Positions 24,629-32,445 of a stretch of 64,000 bases of DNA are shown in pieces (position 1 is the first letter of the stretch; each line of letters begins with the position of its first letter). The translations under genes were made by a program, and so were the position numbers. This DNA comes from Bacillota bacterium (GTDB lineage: Bacteria; Bacillota; Clostridia; Christensenellales; Borkfalkiaceae): positions 208,406 through 272,405 of the forward strand of contig JAHZBZ010000001.1 in assembly GCA_019423125.1 (NCBI GenBank). The letters run 5' to 3'. The notes under the pieces were generated by a model. The model worked only from the letters and a program-made list of their open reading frames with translations, made no database searches and was not told the origin of the DNA.

Positions 24629-25648
24629 TCAGAGCAGGTTTATAATACCGATCCGCGTGCGCGCGTTCTTTTCCGCATCGGACGCGGCCAGCGCAAACAG
24701 CTTTTCGATTTCAGAGACGGGATATTTTTTGAAAGCAAATGGTGCAAAGTTGATCGCCTTGTTGACGAGAAGGTTGATCGCCGCGGAGATGTTGGAGTAG
24801 TCGTTGGTGACGGCGGTCAGTAAAAGTCGTTTGTCCATCGCGAGTTTGAGCTGTGCGCTCGTTTCGGGGAAGGAAAGCCCCGCATAGACGACGCACCCGC
24901 CCGCCTTTGTGATCGCGAAGGGCAGATCGGCGGGCATGCCGCTGAACGAGAGGTATGCGCTTCCCGATGCCATGCGTCCGCCCGTGATGCGGGTGATGTT
25001 TTCGGTGAGAGAGGAATCCGCTTTGACGGTGTAATAGATCCCGCACGCCGCCGCAGTGGAAAGCAGGCTTTCGTCCTCGTCGATGAGGATGGGCACCGCC
25101 TTGTGGTAGATGAGGAGCTGGCTGAGGATGTTCCCGACGATGTTCGCGCCGAAGACGGCGACATGCAGTCCCTTGTGCACGTTCAGCCGCTCGATGATCT
25201 CCTCGCAGAGGGCGATCGCGCCGATGAATAGCGCCTCGTCGTCGGAGACGGATGCGGGAAGGGGAGAGAGCTGCGCTTCCTTCGCGACGACAAAGTCGCG
25301 CAAAAAGCCTTCGCCGTTGACGCCCGCGACGGTGCTGTCCGTGCAGAGGTCCTCCTTTCCGTTCGCGCAAGCCTCGCACTTGCCGCAGGTGATCACGTCA
25401 TGCAGGTACACGCGGTCGTTTTTGCTGACTTTTACACAGTCCGCGCCCGCCTCGCTGACGATGCCGACGGCAAACCGCCCGGGAATGACGGGGTACTTCG
25501 GCTTGAGCGTGCCGAGGTAGGCGCGCACTTCTTCGTCGGTGAAGAGCACCTGCGTGACCTTGACTTTTGCCTGCGTCTCGCTCGTGAGTTTGTCGGGTCT
25601 CTCCTCCGTCGAAAGGACCTTGGGGGAGAGGATCTTCCAGAATTTCAT
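24629..25648 (-). CDS. MDR-fold (alcohol-dehydrogenase-like) protein lacking the catalytic zinc site (339 aa)
   Basis: The start is the ATG at 25648, with AGAGGGAA upstream. It has the medium-chain dehydrogenase/reductase layout: a GroES-like domain with the four-Cys structural zinc lobe CGKCEACANGKEDLC (about 90-105) and a nucleotide-binding half with AVFGANIVGNILSQL. The catalytic zinc ligands are changed. The usual Cys before the GTD-like turn is absent (QVLFTDEEVRAY), and the GHE motif is replaced by GRF (PVIPGRFAVG). It may therefore bind NAD(P) without acting as a zinc dehydrogenase, or may be a quinone-oxidoreductase-like enzyme. It heads the operon with cls and the HAD gene. Confidence 0.75.
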   Translation of the reverse strand: MKFWKILSPKVLSTEERPDKLTSETQAKVKVTQVLFTDEEVRAYLGTLKPKYPVIPGRFAVGIVSEAGADCVKVSKNDRVYLHDVITCGKCEACANGKEDLCTDSTVAGVNGEGFLRDFVVAKEAQLSPLPASVSDDEALFIGAIALCEEIIERLNVHKGLHVAVFGANIVGNILSQLLIYHKAVPILIDEDESLLSTAAACGIYYTVKADSSLTENITRITGGRMASGSAYLSFSGMPADLPFAITKAGGCVVYAGLSFPETSAQLKLAMDKRLLLTAVTNDYSNISAAINLLVNKAINFAPFAFKKYPVSEIEKLFALAASDAEKNARTRIGIINLL

Positions 25649-25818
25649 AGTTCCCTCTTGATGATTTGATCGGCTTTCATTATAAAGCAATGTTTGCGAA
25701 TTTGCAAGCAAAAACGGACAAAAATCCGCCCTTGCGGGCGCGGCGGGCGCAAAAAAGCAAAATTTTTTTGTCCGATCGCGGCAAAAAGAAAAAATTTTGA
25801 AAAGCGGGTCAATTCTGT

Positions 25819-25847
25819 TTGACTTGCGAAAGAAAATAATATATAAT
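25819..25847 (+). promoter_or_regulatory. Promoter of the rpmE operon
   Basis: TTGACT (25819-25824), 17-bp spacer, TATAAT (25842-25847), 45 bp upstream of rpmE. Confidence 0.85.
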
Positions 25848-25892
25848 AAGTCAGCATCTTAATGAAAGAAATCTGAGCAGAGAGGTGAAACG

Positions 25893-26096
25893 ATGAAACC
25901 CGATATACATCCCGATTATCACGAGGTCACTGTCACCTGCGCGTGCGGTGCGACCTTCAAAACCGGTACGACTAAAAAAGGAGATACGCTCAAAGTGGAT
26001 ATCTGCAGCAAGTGCCATCCCTTTTTCACCGGAAGACAAAAACTCGTAGATACAGGCGGCAGAGTCGACAAGTTCAAAAAAAGATACGGTATTTAA
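25893..26096 (+). CDS. rpmE: 50S ribosomal protein L31 (67 aa)
   Basis: MKPDIHPDYHEVTVTCACG is the classic L31 start. The zinc-binding cysteines are present (CAC near residue 17 and CSKC near residue 38), so this is the zinc-containing form, with the conserved HPFFTGRQK and FKKRYG. The protein sits in the central protuberance of the large subunit. GAGAGGTG precedes the ATG. It leads a run with the DUF1385-PrmC fusion and prfA, a common Firmicutes gene order (rpmE, prmC, prfA). Confidence 0.97.
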   Translation: MKPDIHPDYHEVTVTCACGATFKTGTTKKGDTLKVDICSKCHPFFTGRQKLVDTGGRVDKFKKRYGI

Positions 26097-26180
26097 GTAT
26101 TGTTTCAGCTCTAAGTGTTGCTTGGGGCTGATTTTTCTTTATTGAGCGGCGGCATCGCCGCAACGGGAAACTCTCAGAAT

Positions 26181-28019
26181 ATGAGCAAAAACGAGAAAAA
26201 AGAGAAAAAACAGAAAAAGGCGGGCCGCTGTTCCATCGGCGGGCAGGCGGTGCTCGAAGGGGTGATGATGCGCGGAAAGACGTGTTACGCGACGGCGGTG
26301 CGCGACCCCGAGGGCAACATCCAGGTAGAGAGCCGCCGCCTTCATCCGTCGCTCGGCATGCGCATCGCCACGCACATCCCCATCGTGCGCGGCGTGGTCA
26401 GCTTTGTCGCTTCGCTCGTCACGGGCTCCAAGATCCTCATGCGCAGTGCGGAAGTCTACGGCGACGCGGGCGAACCCTCCCGCTTCGAGAAGTGGTGCGA
26501 AAAGAAACTGCACCTCAACCTCACGGGCGTCGTCACCGTGCTCGCGACCATCCTCGGCATCGCGCTTGCGGTCGCGCTGTTCGTCGCGCTTCCCATGTTC
26601 CTCTGCGACTGGATCTTCCCCGGCGATCTGAAATACTCCATCGGCTACAACCTGGCGCAGGGCGGGTTCCGCCTCGCCGTGTTCCTGCTCTACATCGTCG
26701 CGATCACCGCGATGCGCGACATCCGCCGCGTGTTCATGTACCACGGCGCCGAGCACAAGACCATCACCTGTTATGAGAAGGGGCTGGAACTCACCCCCGA
26801 AAACGCAAAGACCTGTTCGCGCATCCACGACCGCTGCGGCACGACTTTTTTGTTTCTCGTGATGGCGGTCAGCATCCTCGTCTTTTCCGTCGTCAACTGG
26901 GTGTGCGACGAATACCTCAATATCTTCCGCTACAACGACGTCGCCAACTTCTTCATCCAGTTCACGGTGAAGATCCTGTTCTTCCCCGTCGTCGCGGGGT
27001 TTTCCTATGAAGTGCTCAAACTTCTCGCCAAGTCGCAGAGCAAGATCCTGCTCCCGATCAAGGCGCCCGGCTTCGCCCTGCAGAGGCTGACCACGCGCGA
27101 GCCGACCGACGACATGCTCGAGGTCGCCATCGCGGCGTTCAAAAAGGTGCAGGAGATGGACGCGGACGAATCCGTCCCCGAGACGGATTTCGTCGTATCG
27201 AAAACGGTGCACCGCTACACGCAGGAGCTTCGGACGCTGTTTGCGGAGAACGGCATCGACGAGAGCGACGCCGAGTGGCTGGTCTCCGTCGGCACGGGCA
27301 TCGCGCGCAGCGAGCTGGACGGATCGGAAGTCATGCTCGCGCCCGGGAAGGTGCGCGCGCTGGACGCGATCGCGGCGGAACGCCTCACGGGCAGGCCGCT
27401 GTGGTACATCTTCGGAAACACGAACTTCTACGGCTATGAGATAAAGGTGGACGAGCGCGTGCTCATCCCCCGCCCCGAGACCGAGCTGCTCGCGGAGGCC
27501 GCGATCCGCAGCGCGGAGGAAGGGGACAAGATCCTCGACCTGTGCACGGGCAGCGGCTGCATTGCCGTCGCCGTGAGCAAGGGCGCGGCGGCAAAGAACG
27601 TCACCGTCACGGCGGCGGACATCAGCGAGGACGCGCTCGCGCTCGCCGCGGAAAACGCGCGCGCGAACGGGGCGGAAATCAAGTTCGTGAAGAGCGACCT
27701 GCTCCTGAACGTGCGCGGCAAGTTCAACCTCATCGTCTGCAATCCGCCTTATATCCGCCGCGGCGACATCGCGGGGCTCGCGCGCGAAGTGCGCGACTTT
27801 GAGCCTGTGGGCGCGCTGGACGGCGGCGAGGACGGGCTGGACTTTTACAGGCGGCTCGCAAAAGAGGCGCCCAAGCACCTCGTGCGCGGAGGCACCCTGC
27901 TCATGGAGTGCGGAGAAGGACAGGCGCAGGAGATCGTGCGGCTGTTCTCCAAATTCGACTACACCATCATCTCGCGCGATTACAATGACGTGGAGCGCTT
28001 CGTGCGCGCCGTCCTGTGA
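26181..28019 (+). CDS. prmC: Fusion of DUF1385 membrane protein and PrmC release-factor methyltransferase (612 aa)
   Basis: The first ~330 residues are a DUF1385 protein: IGGQAVLEGVMMRG, three or four membrane helices, and the conserved YHGAEHKTITCYE. Then follows PrmC: an N-terminal helical domain (YTQELRTLFAENGID), RVLIPRPETELL, the SAM site LDLCTGSGCIAV, and the glutamine-methylating motif NPPY at about 521-524. PrmC methylates the GGQ glutamine of release factors, and prfA is the next gene. The start is set at the ATG at 26181 (MSKNEKKEKKQKK); an upstream TTG frame adds a less credible 22 residues. DUF1385 has no settled function. Continuous reading across the junction argues against a sequencing frameshift. 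Confidence 0.88.
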   Translation: MSKNEKKEKKQKKAGRCSIGGQAVLEGVMMRGKTCYATAVRDPEGNIQVESRRLHPSLGMRIATHIPIVRGVVSFVASLVTGSKILMRSAEVYGDAGEPSRFEKWCEKKLHLNLTGVVTVLATILGIALAVALFVALPMFLCDWIFPGDLKYSIGYNLAQGGFRLAVFLLYIVAITAMRDIRRVFMYHGAEHKTITCYEKGLELTPENAKTCSRIHDRCGTTFLFLVMAVSILVFSVVNWVCDEYLNIFRYNDVANFFIQFTVKILFFPVVAGFSYEVLKLLAKSQSKILLPIKAPGFALQRLTTREPTDDMLEVAIAAFKKVQEMDADESVPETDFVVSKTVHRYTQELRTLFAENGIDESDAEWLVSVGTGIARSELDGSEVMLAPGKVRALDAIAAERLTGRPLWYIFGNTNFYGYEIKVDERVLIPRPETELLAEAAIRSAEEGDKILDLCTGSGCIAVAVSKGAAAKNVTVTAADISEDALALAAENARANGAEIKFVKSDLLLNVRGKFNLIVCNPPYIRRGDIAGLAREVRDFEPVGALDGGEDGLDFYRRLAKEAPKHLVRGGTLLMECGEGQAQEIVRLFSKFDYTIISRDYNDVERFVRAVL

Positions 28020-28052
28020 TCGCGGCCTGCGGGCGCAAAAGGGGAGAAGGAC

Positions 28053-29126
28053 ATGTTCAAAAAACTGGATGACATCCTCGCGCGCTATGAACGGCTGAGC
28101 GGGGAGATGGCGGATCCCGACGTGATCGCGCAGCCCGAGCGCTGGACACAGTGCGCAAAGGAGCATGCGGACCTCGCCGAGACCGCGGAAAAATATCTCG
28201 AATACAAAAAGACGGAGCGGGAGATGAACGAGGTGTTCGCCGCCGCAGAGACGGAAGAAGACCGCGAGATGAAGCAGCTTCTCGCCGACGAAGGCTATGC
28301 CTGCAAGGAGCGGCTGGCCGCGATCGTCACCGATCTGCGCATCCTGCTTCTGCCAAAGGATAAAAACGACGACCGCAGCGTCGTCATGGAGATCCGCGGC
28401 GGCGCGGGCGGCGACGAAGCCAACCTGTTTGCCGCAGACCTGTACAGGATGTACTGCCACTACGCCGAATCGATGCGCTGGAAGACGGAGATCATCGACG
28501 CGAACGAGACCGAGCTTGGCGGCATGAAAGAGGTCGTCTTTACCGTATCGGGGAAGGGAGTGTACAGCAAGCTCAAGTACGAGAGCGGCGTGCACCGCGT
28601 CCAGCGCGTGCCCGAAACGGAGTCGCAGGGCAGGGTACACACCTCGACGGTGACCGTCGCGGTGCTGCCCGAACCCGAGGACGTGGACGTGCAGATCAAC
28701 GAAAAGGACCTGAAGATCGACACTTACCGCTCGGGCGGGGCGGGCGGACAGCACATCAACAAGACGGAGAGCTGTATCCGCATCACGCATCTTCCCACGG
28801 GCATCGTCGTCACCTGTCAGGACGAGCGCTCGCAGATCAAGAACCGCGAAAAGGCGATGAAGGTCCTGCGCAGCAGACTGTATGACTTTTACAACAGCAA
28901 GTATCAGAGCGACTACGCGCAGAACCGCAAGAGCCAGATCGGCACGGGCGACCGCAGCGAGCGCATCCGTACCTATAACTTCCCGCAAAACCGCGTCACC
29001 GATCATCGCATCGGACTGACGCTCTACTCTCTGGACAGCTTCATGCTCGGGGACATCGGCGGCATGCTCGAGAGCCTCGCCATAGCGGACAGAGAAGCAC
29101 AGCTTTCCTCCGAAGAGGCGGAATGA
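28053..29126 (+). CDS. prfA: Peptide chain release factor 1 (357 aa)
   Basis: Recognises UAA/UAG and triggers peptide release. The GGQ motif is at residues 231-233 (GGAGGQHINKTESC). The PxT-type codon-recognition loop reads RVPETESQGRVH, which marks RF1 rather than RF2. The length is normal. The gene follows prmC by 33 bp, consistent with the methyltransferase-substrate pairing. GGGGAGAAGG precedes the ATG. Confidence 0.96.
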   Translation: MFKKLDDILARYERLSGEMADPDVIAQPERWTQCAKEHADLAETAEKYLEYKKTEREMNEVFAAAETEEDREMKQLLADEGYACKERLAAIVTDLRILLLPKDKNDDRSVVMEIRGGAGGDEANLFAADLYRMYCHYAESMRWKTEIIDANETELGGMKEVVFTVSGKGVYSKLKYESGVHRVQRVPETESQGRVHTSTVTVAVLPEPEDVDVQINEKDLKIDTYRSGGAGGQHINKTESCIRITHLPTGIVVTCQDERSQIKNREKAMKVLRSRLYDFYNSKYQSDYAQNRKSQIGTGDRSERIRTYNFPQNRVTDHRIGLTLYSLDSFMLGDIGGMLESLAIADREAQLSSEEAE

Positions 29127-29167
29127 CCCAATCCAACCGAAAGAATTTTTTTACGAGGTAGAAGAAT

Positions 29168-30358
29168 ATGAGCATCACGAACAGGATCTCTTCCATTTCA
29201 CCCTCTCTCACGCTTGCCATCACCGCAAAGGCGAAGGCGATGAAGGCGGAGGGCAAATCCGTCATCGGCTTCGGCGCGGGCGAGCCCGACTTCAACACGC
29301 CCCGCCACATCATCGAGGCGGCGAAGGAAGCGCTCGACAACGGTTGCACCAAGTACACGCCCTCGTCCGGCATTCCCGCCCTGCGCAAGAAGATCGCCGA
29401 GAAGTTCAAAGAGGAGCAGGGTCTGGACTACGATCCCTCGCAGATCATCGTCTCTTCGGGCGCAAAGCACTCCATCTTCAACGCGATGTTCGTGCTCGTG
29501 GAGGAAGGGGACGAGGTCATCATCCCGGCGCCGTACTGGCTGACCTATCCCGAAGTGGTCAAGGTCTGCGGCGGCAAGAGCGTTTTTGTCGAAGGACATA
29601 AAGAAAACCATTTCAAGATCAACGCGGAAGATCTCAGAAAGGCGATCACCCCGCGCACGAAACTGCTTGTCTTCAACTCGCCTTCCAACCCCACGGGCGC
29701 GGTCTACACCGAAGAGGAGATCCGCGCGCTCGCCGCGGTGGTCGAGGAGGCGGGCATCTGGGTGCTCTCCGACGAGATCTATTCCAAGCTCATCTACGAC
29801 GGCGTAAAGCATTTTTCGATGGCGCAGGTCAGCGACAAGCTCAAGGAAAAGACCGTCATCATCAACGGTGTCTCCAAGACCTACGCAATGACGGGCTGGC
29901 GCATCGGCTGGCTGGCGGCGCCCAAGGAAGTCGCCAAGGCGATCGACTCTTTCCAGAGCCACGCGACCTCCAACCCCGCAAGCGTCTCGCAGTACGCGGC
30001 GCTCGCGGCGCTCGAAGGCAGCGAAGAGGAACTCGACAAGATGCGCGAGATCTTCAACGACCGCAGAAAGTTCATGATCGAGCGCATCCGCTCCATCGAC
30101 GGGCTTGACTGCATCGAGCCGGACGGCGCTTTCTACATCATGCTCGTCGTCGACAAACTGTACGGCAAGCGCTTCAAAGGCCGCAAGATCACGGGCTCTC
30201 TCGATGTCGCGGACATGCTCCTCGAAAAGGGCGTCGCGGTCGTCCCCGGCGTCGCGTTCGGCGACGACGAGTGCGTGCGCCTGTCTTACGCCATTTCCAA
30301 AGAGGACATCGCCCTCGGACTTGACCGCATCGAGGAGTTCGTCAAGGAGGTCTTTTAA
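29168..30358 (+). CDS. PLP-dependent aminotransferase, class I/II (aspartate-aminotransferase-like, 396 aa)
   Basis: Fold-type I aminotransferase of the AspC/AspB subgroup: GAGEPDFNTP near the N-terminus, substrate-loop residues SPSNPTG, SDEIYSKL, the PLP lysine in SKTYAMTGWRIGW (about residue 235), and the C-terminal RLSYA with the carboxylate-binding Arg. It probably transfers amino groups between aspartate or a related amino acid and 2-oxoglutarate; substrate specificity is uncertain. It lies 2 bp upstream of the Re-citrate-synthase-like gene, so both probably serve 2-oxoglutarate/glutamate metabolism. CGAGGTAGAAG precedes the ATG. Confidence 0.9.
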   Translation: MSITNRISSISPSLTLAITAKAKAMKAEGKSVIGFGAGEPDFNTPRHIIEAAKEALDNGCTKYTPSSGIPALRKKIAEKFKEEQGLDYDPSQIIVSSGAKHSIFNAMFVLVEEGDEVIIPAPYWLTYPEVVKVCGGKSVFVEGHKENHFKINAEDLRKAITPRTKLLVFNSPSNPTGAVYTEEEIRALAAVVEEAGIWVLSDEIYSKLIYDGVKHFSMAQVSDKLKEKTVIINGVSKTYAMTGWRIGWLAAPKEVAKAIDSFQSHATSNPASVSQYAALAALEGSEEELDKMREIFNDRRKFMIERIRSIDGLDCIEPDGAFYIMLVVDKLYGKRFKGRKITGSLDVADMLLEKGVAVVPGVAFGDDECVRLSYAISKEDIALGLDRIEEFVKEVF

Positions 30359-30360
30359 GA

Positions 30361-31758
30361 GTGATCTATTTCGACAAGAGCAGAAATCTTCTCGAAGAAG
30401 ATAAATATCATTATGAGTTGCAGGACGTGAAGGAGCCCGAGCTCTTCCGCGACCTGTATCCTTATGACGAGATCCCCAAAGTCGTGTTCAACTACCGCCA
30501 TGTTCCCATGGACATGCCGAGCGAGATCTGGATCACGGACACGACCTTCCGCGACGGACAGCAGTCCACCTCGCCCTTCACCGTCAAGCAGATCGTAGAC
30601 ATCTACAAACTGATGGCGCGATTGGGCGGCAAAAAGGGCATCATCCGCCAAAGCGAGTTCTTCCTGTACAGCGAAAAGGACCGCAAGGCGCTCGAGGAGT
30701 GCCAGAACCTCGGCCTGCCTTTCCCCGAGATCACGACCTGGATCCGCGCGAACGAAAAGGACTTCGAGCTGGTCAAACAGGCGGGCGTCGCCGAGACGGG
30801 CATCCTCGTCAGCTGTTCGGACTACCACATCTTCAAAAAGATGAACCTGACCCGCTCGCAGGCGATGGACAAATACCTCGGCATCGTCAAGAGCGCGCTC
30901 TCTTACGGCATCAAGCCGCGCTGCCATTTTGAGGACATCACCCGCGCGGACTTTTACGGATTTGTCGTGCCCTTTGCCAACGAGCTGATGAAGCTCTCGC
31001 GCGAGAGCGGCATTCCCATCAAGGTGCGCATGTGCGACACGATGGGCTTCGGCGTCAACTACCCCGGCACCAGCGTTCCCCGCAGCGTGCAGGGCATCGT
31101 CTACGGCCTGCACCACCATGCGGAGGTCCCCAGTTCCATGCTCGAATGGCACGGTCACAATGACTTCTACAAGGTCGTCACCAACGCGACGACGGCGTGG
31201 CTGTACGGCGCGAGCTCTGTCAACTGCTCGCTGCTCGGCATCGGCGAGCGCACGGGCAATTGCCCGCTCGAGGCGATGGCGGTCGAGTACGCCTCCCTGC
31301 GCGGCACCGACGACGGCATGGATTTCACCGCGATCACCGACATCGCGCGTTACTTTGAAGAGGAGCTCGGCTACATAATCCCGCCGACCACTCCCTTTGT
31401 CGGGCGCGCGTTCAACGCGACCCGCGCGGGCATCCACGCGGACGGCATGCTCAAAGATCCCGAGATCTACAACATCTTCGACACCGCGAAGATCCTCAAC
31501 CGTCCCGCGCGCGTCTCGATAAACAATGCGAGCGGGCTGGCGGGCATCGCCTATTGGATCAACGATTACTATTTCCTCCCCGACGACCACAAGATCGACA
31601 AGCGCGACGGGCTGGTCGTGAAGATGAAGGAGATCATCGATGCGGAGTATGCGGCGGGCAGGAACAGCATCTGGGGCGACGACGAGCTGGACAACATGAT
31701 CCGCCAGATCGACAGGGACAAACACCGCGAATTTGTCGCGTTCGGCAGGCTCAAGTGA
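30361..31758 (+). CDS. Re-citrate synthase-like enzyme of the isopropylmalate/homocitrate synthase family (465 aa)
   Basis: An HMGL-like TIM barrel with TDTTFRDGQQST (metal Asp), IIRQSEFFLYSEKD, CHFEDITRADFYGFVVPF, LEWHGHNDFYK and NCSLLGIGERTGNCPLEAM. These segments resemble the oxygen-sensitive Re-citrate synthase of Clostridium kluyveri as I remember it, more than LeuA. It would condense oxaloacetate with acetyl-CoA to feed 2-oxoglutarate synthesis in an anaerobe. It lacks the C-terminal LeuA dimer regulatory domain. An isopropylmalate or homocitrate synthase role remains possible; no other leucine or lysine pathway gene is in the window. The GTG start lies 2 bp after the aminotransferase gene. 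Confidence 0.75.
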   Translation: MIYFDKSRNLLEEDKYHYELQDVKEPELFRDLYPYDEIPKVVFNYRHVPMDMPSEIWITDTTFRDGQQSTSPFTVKQIVDIYKLMARLGGKKGIIRQSEFFLYSEKDRKALEECQNLGLPFPEITTWIRANEKDFELVKQAGVAETGILVSCSDYHIFKKMNLTRSQAMDKYLGIVKSALSYGIKPRCHFEDITRADFYGFVVPFANELMKLSRESGIPIKVRMCDTMGFGVNYPGTSVPRSVQGIVYGLHHHAEVPSSMLEWHGHNDFYKVVTNATTAWLYGASSVNCSLLGIGERTGNCPLEAMAVEYASLRGTDDGMDFTAITDIARYFEEELGYIIPPTTPFVGRAFNATRAGIHADGMLKDPEIYNIFDTAKILNRPARVSINNASGLAGIAYWINDYYFLPDDHKIDKRDGLVVKMKEIIDAEYAAGRNSIWGDDELDNMIRQIDRDKHREFVAFGRLK

Positions 31759-31809
31759 GCAAAACGCGGAACGTACGCAAAATTTTTTCAATCTTTTTTC
31801 AAAAAGGTA

Positions 31810-31838
31810 TTGAAAGTGACGCGGAAATGGTTTAAAAT
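31810..31838 (+). promoter_or_regulatory. Promoter of the small ATPase gene
   Basis: TTGAAA (31810-31815), 17-bp spacer, TAAAAT (31833-31838), 38 bp upstream of the ATG at 31877. Confidence 0.8.
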
Positions 31839-31876
31839 AGAACTAACCAAATAAGATCTTTTTGATGGAGGTTATA

Positions 31877-32284
31877 ATGATCAAAATTATCTGCGGACCC
31901 AAAGGCACAGGCAAGACGAAGATCATCATCGACGAGGCAAACAGCAAAGTTCCCTGCGCCAAAGGGCACCTGATCTTTCTTACCAACACGAAGCGCTATA
32001 TGTACGACCTTCACCGAGACATCCGCGTGATCGACACCACCGATTATAAGGTCGCAGGCGAAGAGGCGTTCTGCGGCTTTGTGAAGGGCGTCGTCGCGGC
32101 GAATAACGACAACGAGTTCCTGTTCATCGACGGCGCGGCGCGCATCGCGGGCAAGGAGCTCAAGGACATGGCGGCGTTCTATTACATGCTCGAGCGTCTG
32201 TCCGAAGAGAACAACCTGACCGTCTACGTCACCGTCAGCAGCGCGAAAGAGGATCTTCCCGACTTCATCGCAAAATACCTGTAA
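31877..32284 (+). CDS. Small P-loop ATPase, conserved Firmicutes hypothetical (135 aa)
   Basis: The Walker A motif is GPKGTGKTK right at the N-terminus (about residues 6-14), and a Walker-B-like strand FLFIDGAAR lies near residue 82. The length is about half a normal P-loop domain. The ATG at 31877 has GGAGG 5 nt upstream and is preferred to the TTG and ATG 12-15 bp earlier. It resembles a small conserved Clostridia protein often annotated as ATP-binding or PilT-like; the role is unknown. It is transcribed alone from its own promoter and ends before a terminator. Confidence 0.75.
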   Translation: MIKIICGPKGTGKTKIIIDEANSKVPCAKGHLIFLTNTKRYMYDLHRDIRVIDTTDYKVAGEEAFCGFVKGVVAANNDNEFLFIDGAARIAGKELKDMAAFYYMLERLSEENNLTVYVTVSSAKEDLPDFIAKYL

Positions 32285-32323
32285 CAGGCGGAGCCGTCCG
32301 CAGGGACGGCGGACAAAGCAAAC

Positions 32324-32362
32324 AAGGCGCACCCCGCCCCGCGGCGGGCGCGCCTTATTTTG
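32324..32362 (+). terminator. Terminator after the small ATPase gene
   Basis: GC-rich stem AAGGCGC...CCCCGCC / GGCGGG...GCGCCTT with loop CCGC, followed by ATTTTG. Confidence 0.65.
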
Positions 32363-32445
32363 CCGTGGAGCGATCCGCGGCGTTTGCCCGTTCTGCGGGC
32401 GCAATATCGACAGCAAAAAATCGACAGCAAAAATAGGTGAGTCTT

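Noticed and set aside
26139..29006. 955-codon open frame antisense to the DUF1385-PrmC fusion and prfA
   Set aside because: A mirror frame caused by GC-rich codon use; the plus-strand genes have clear family motifs.
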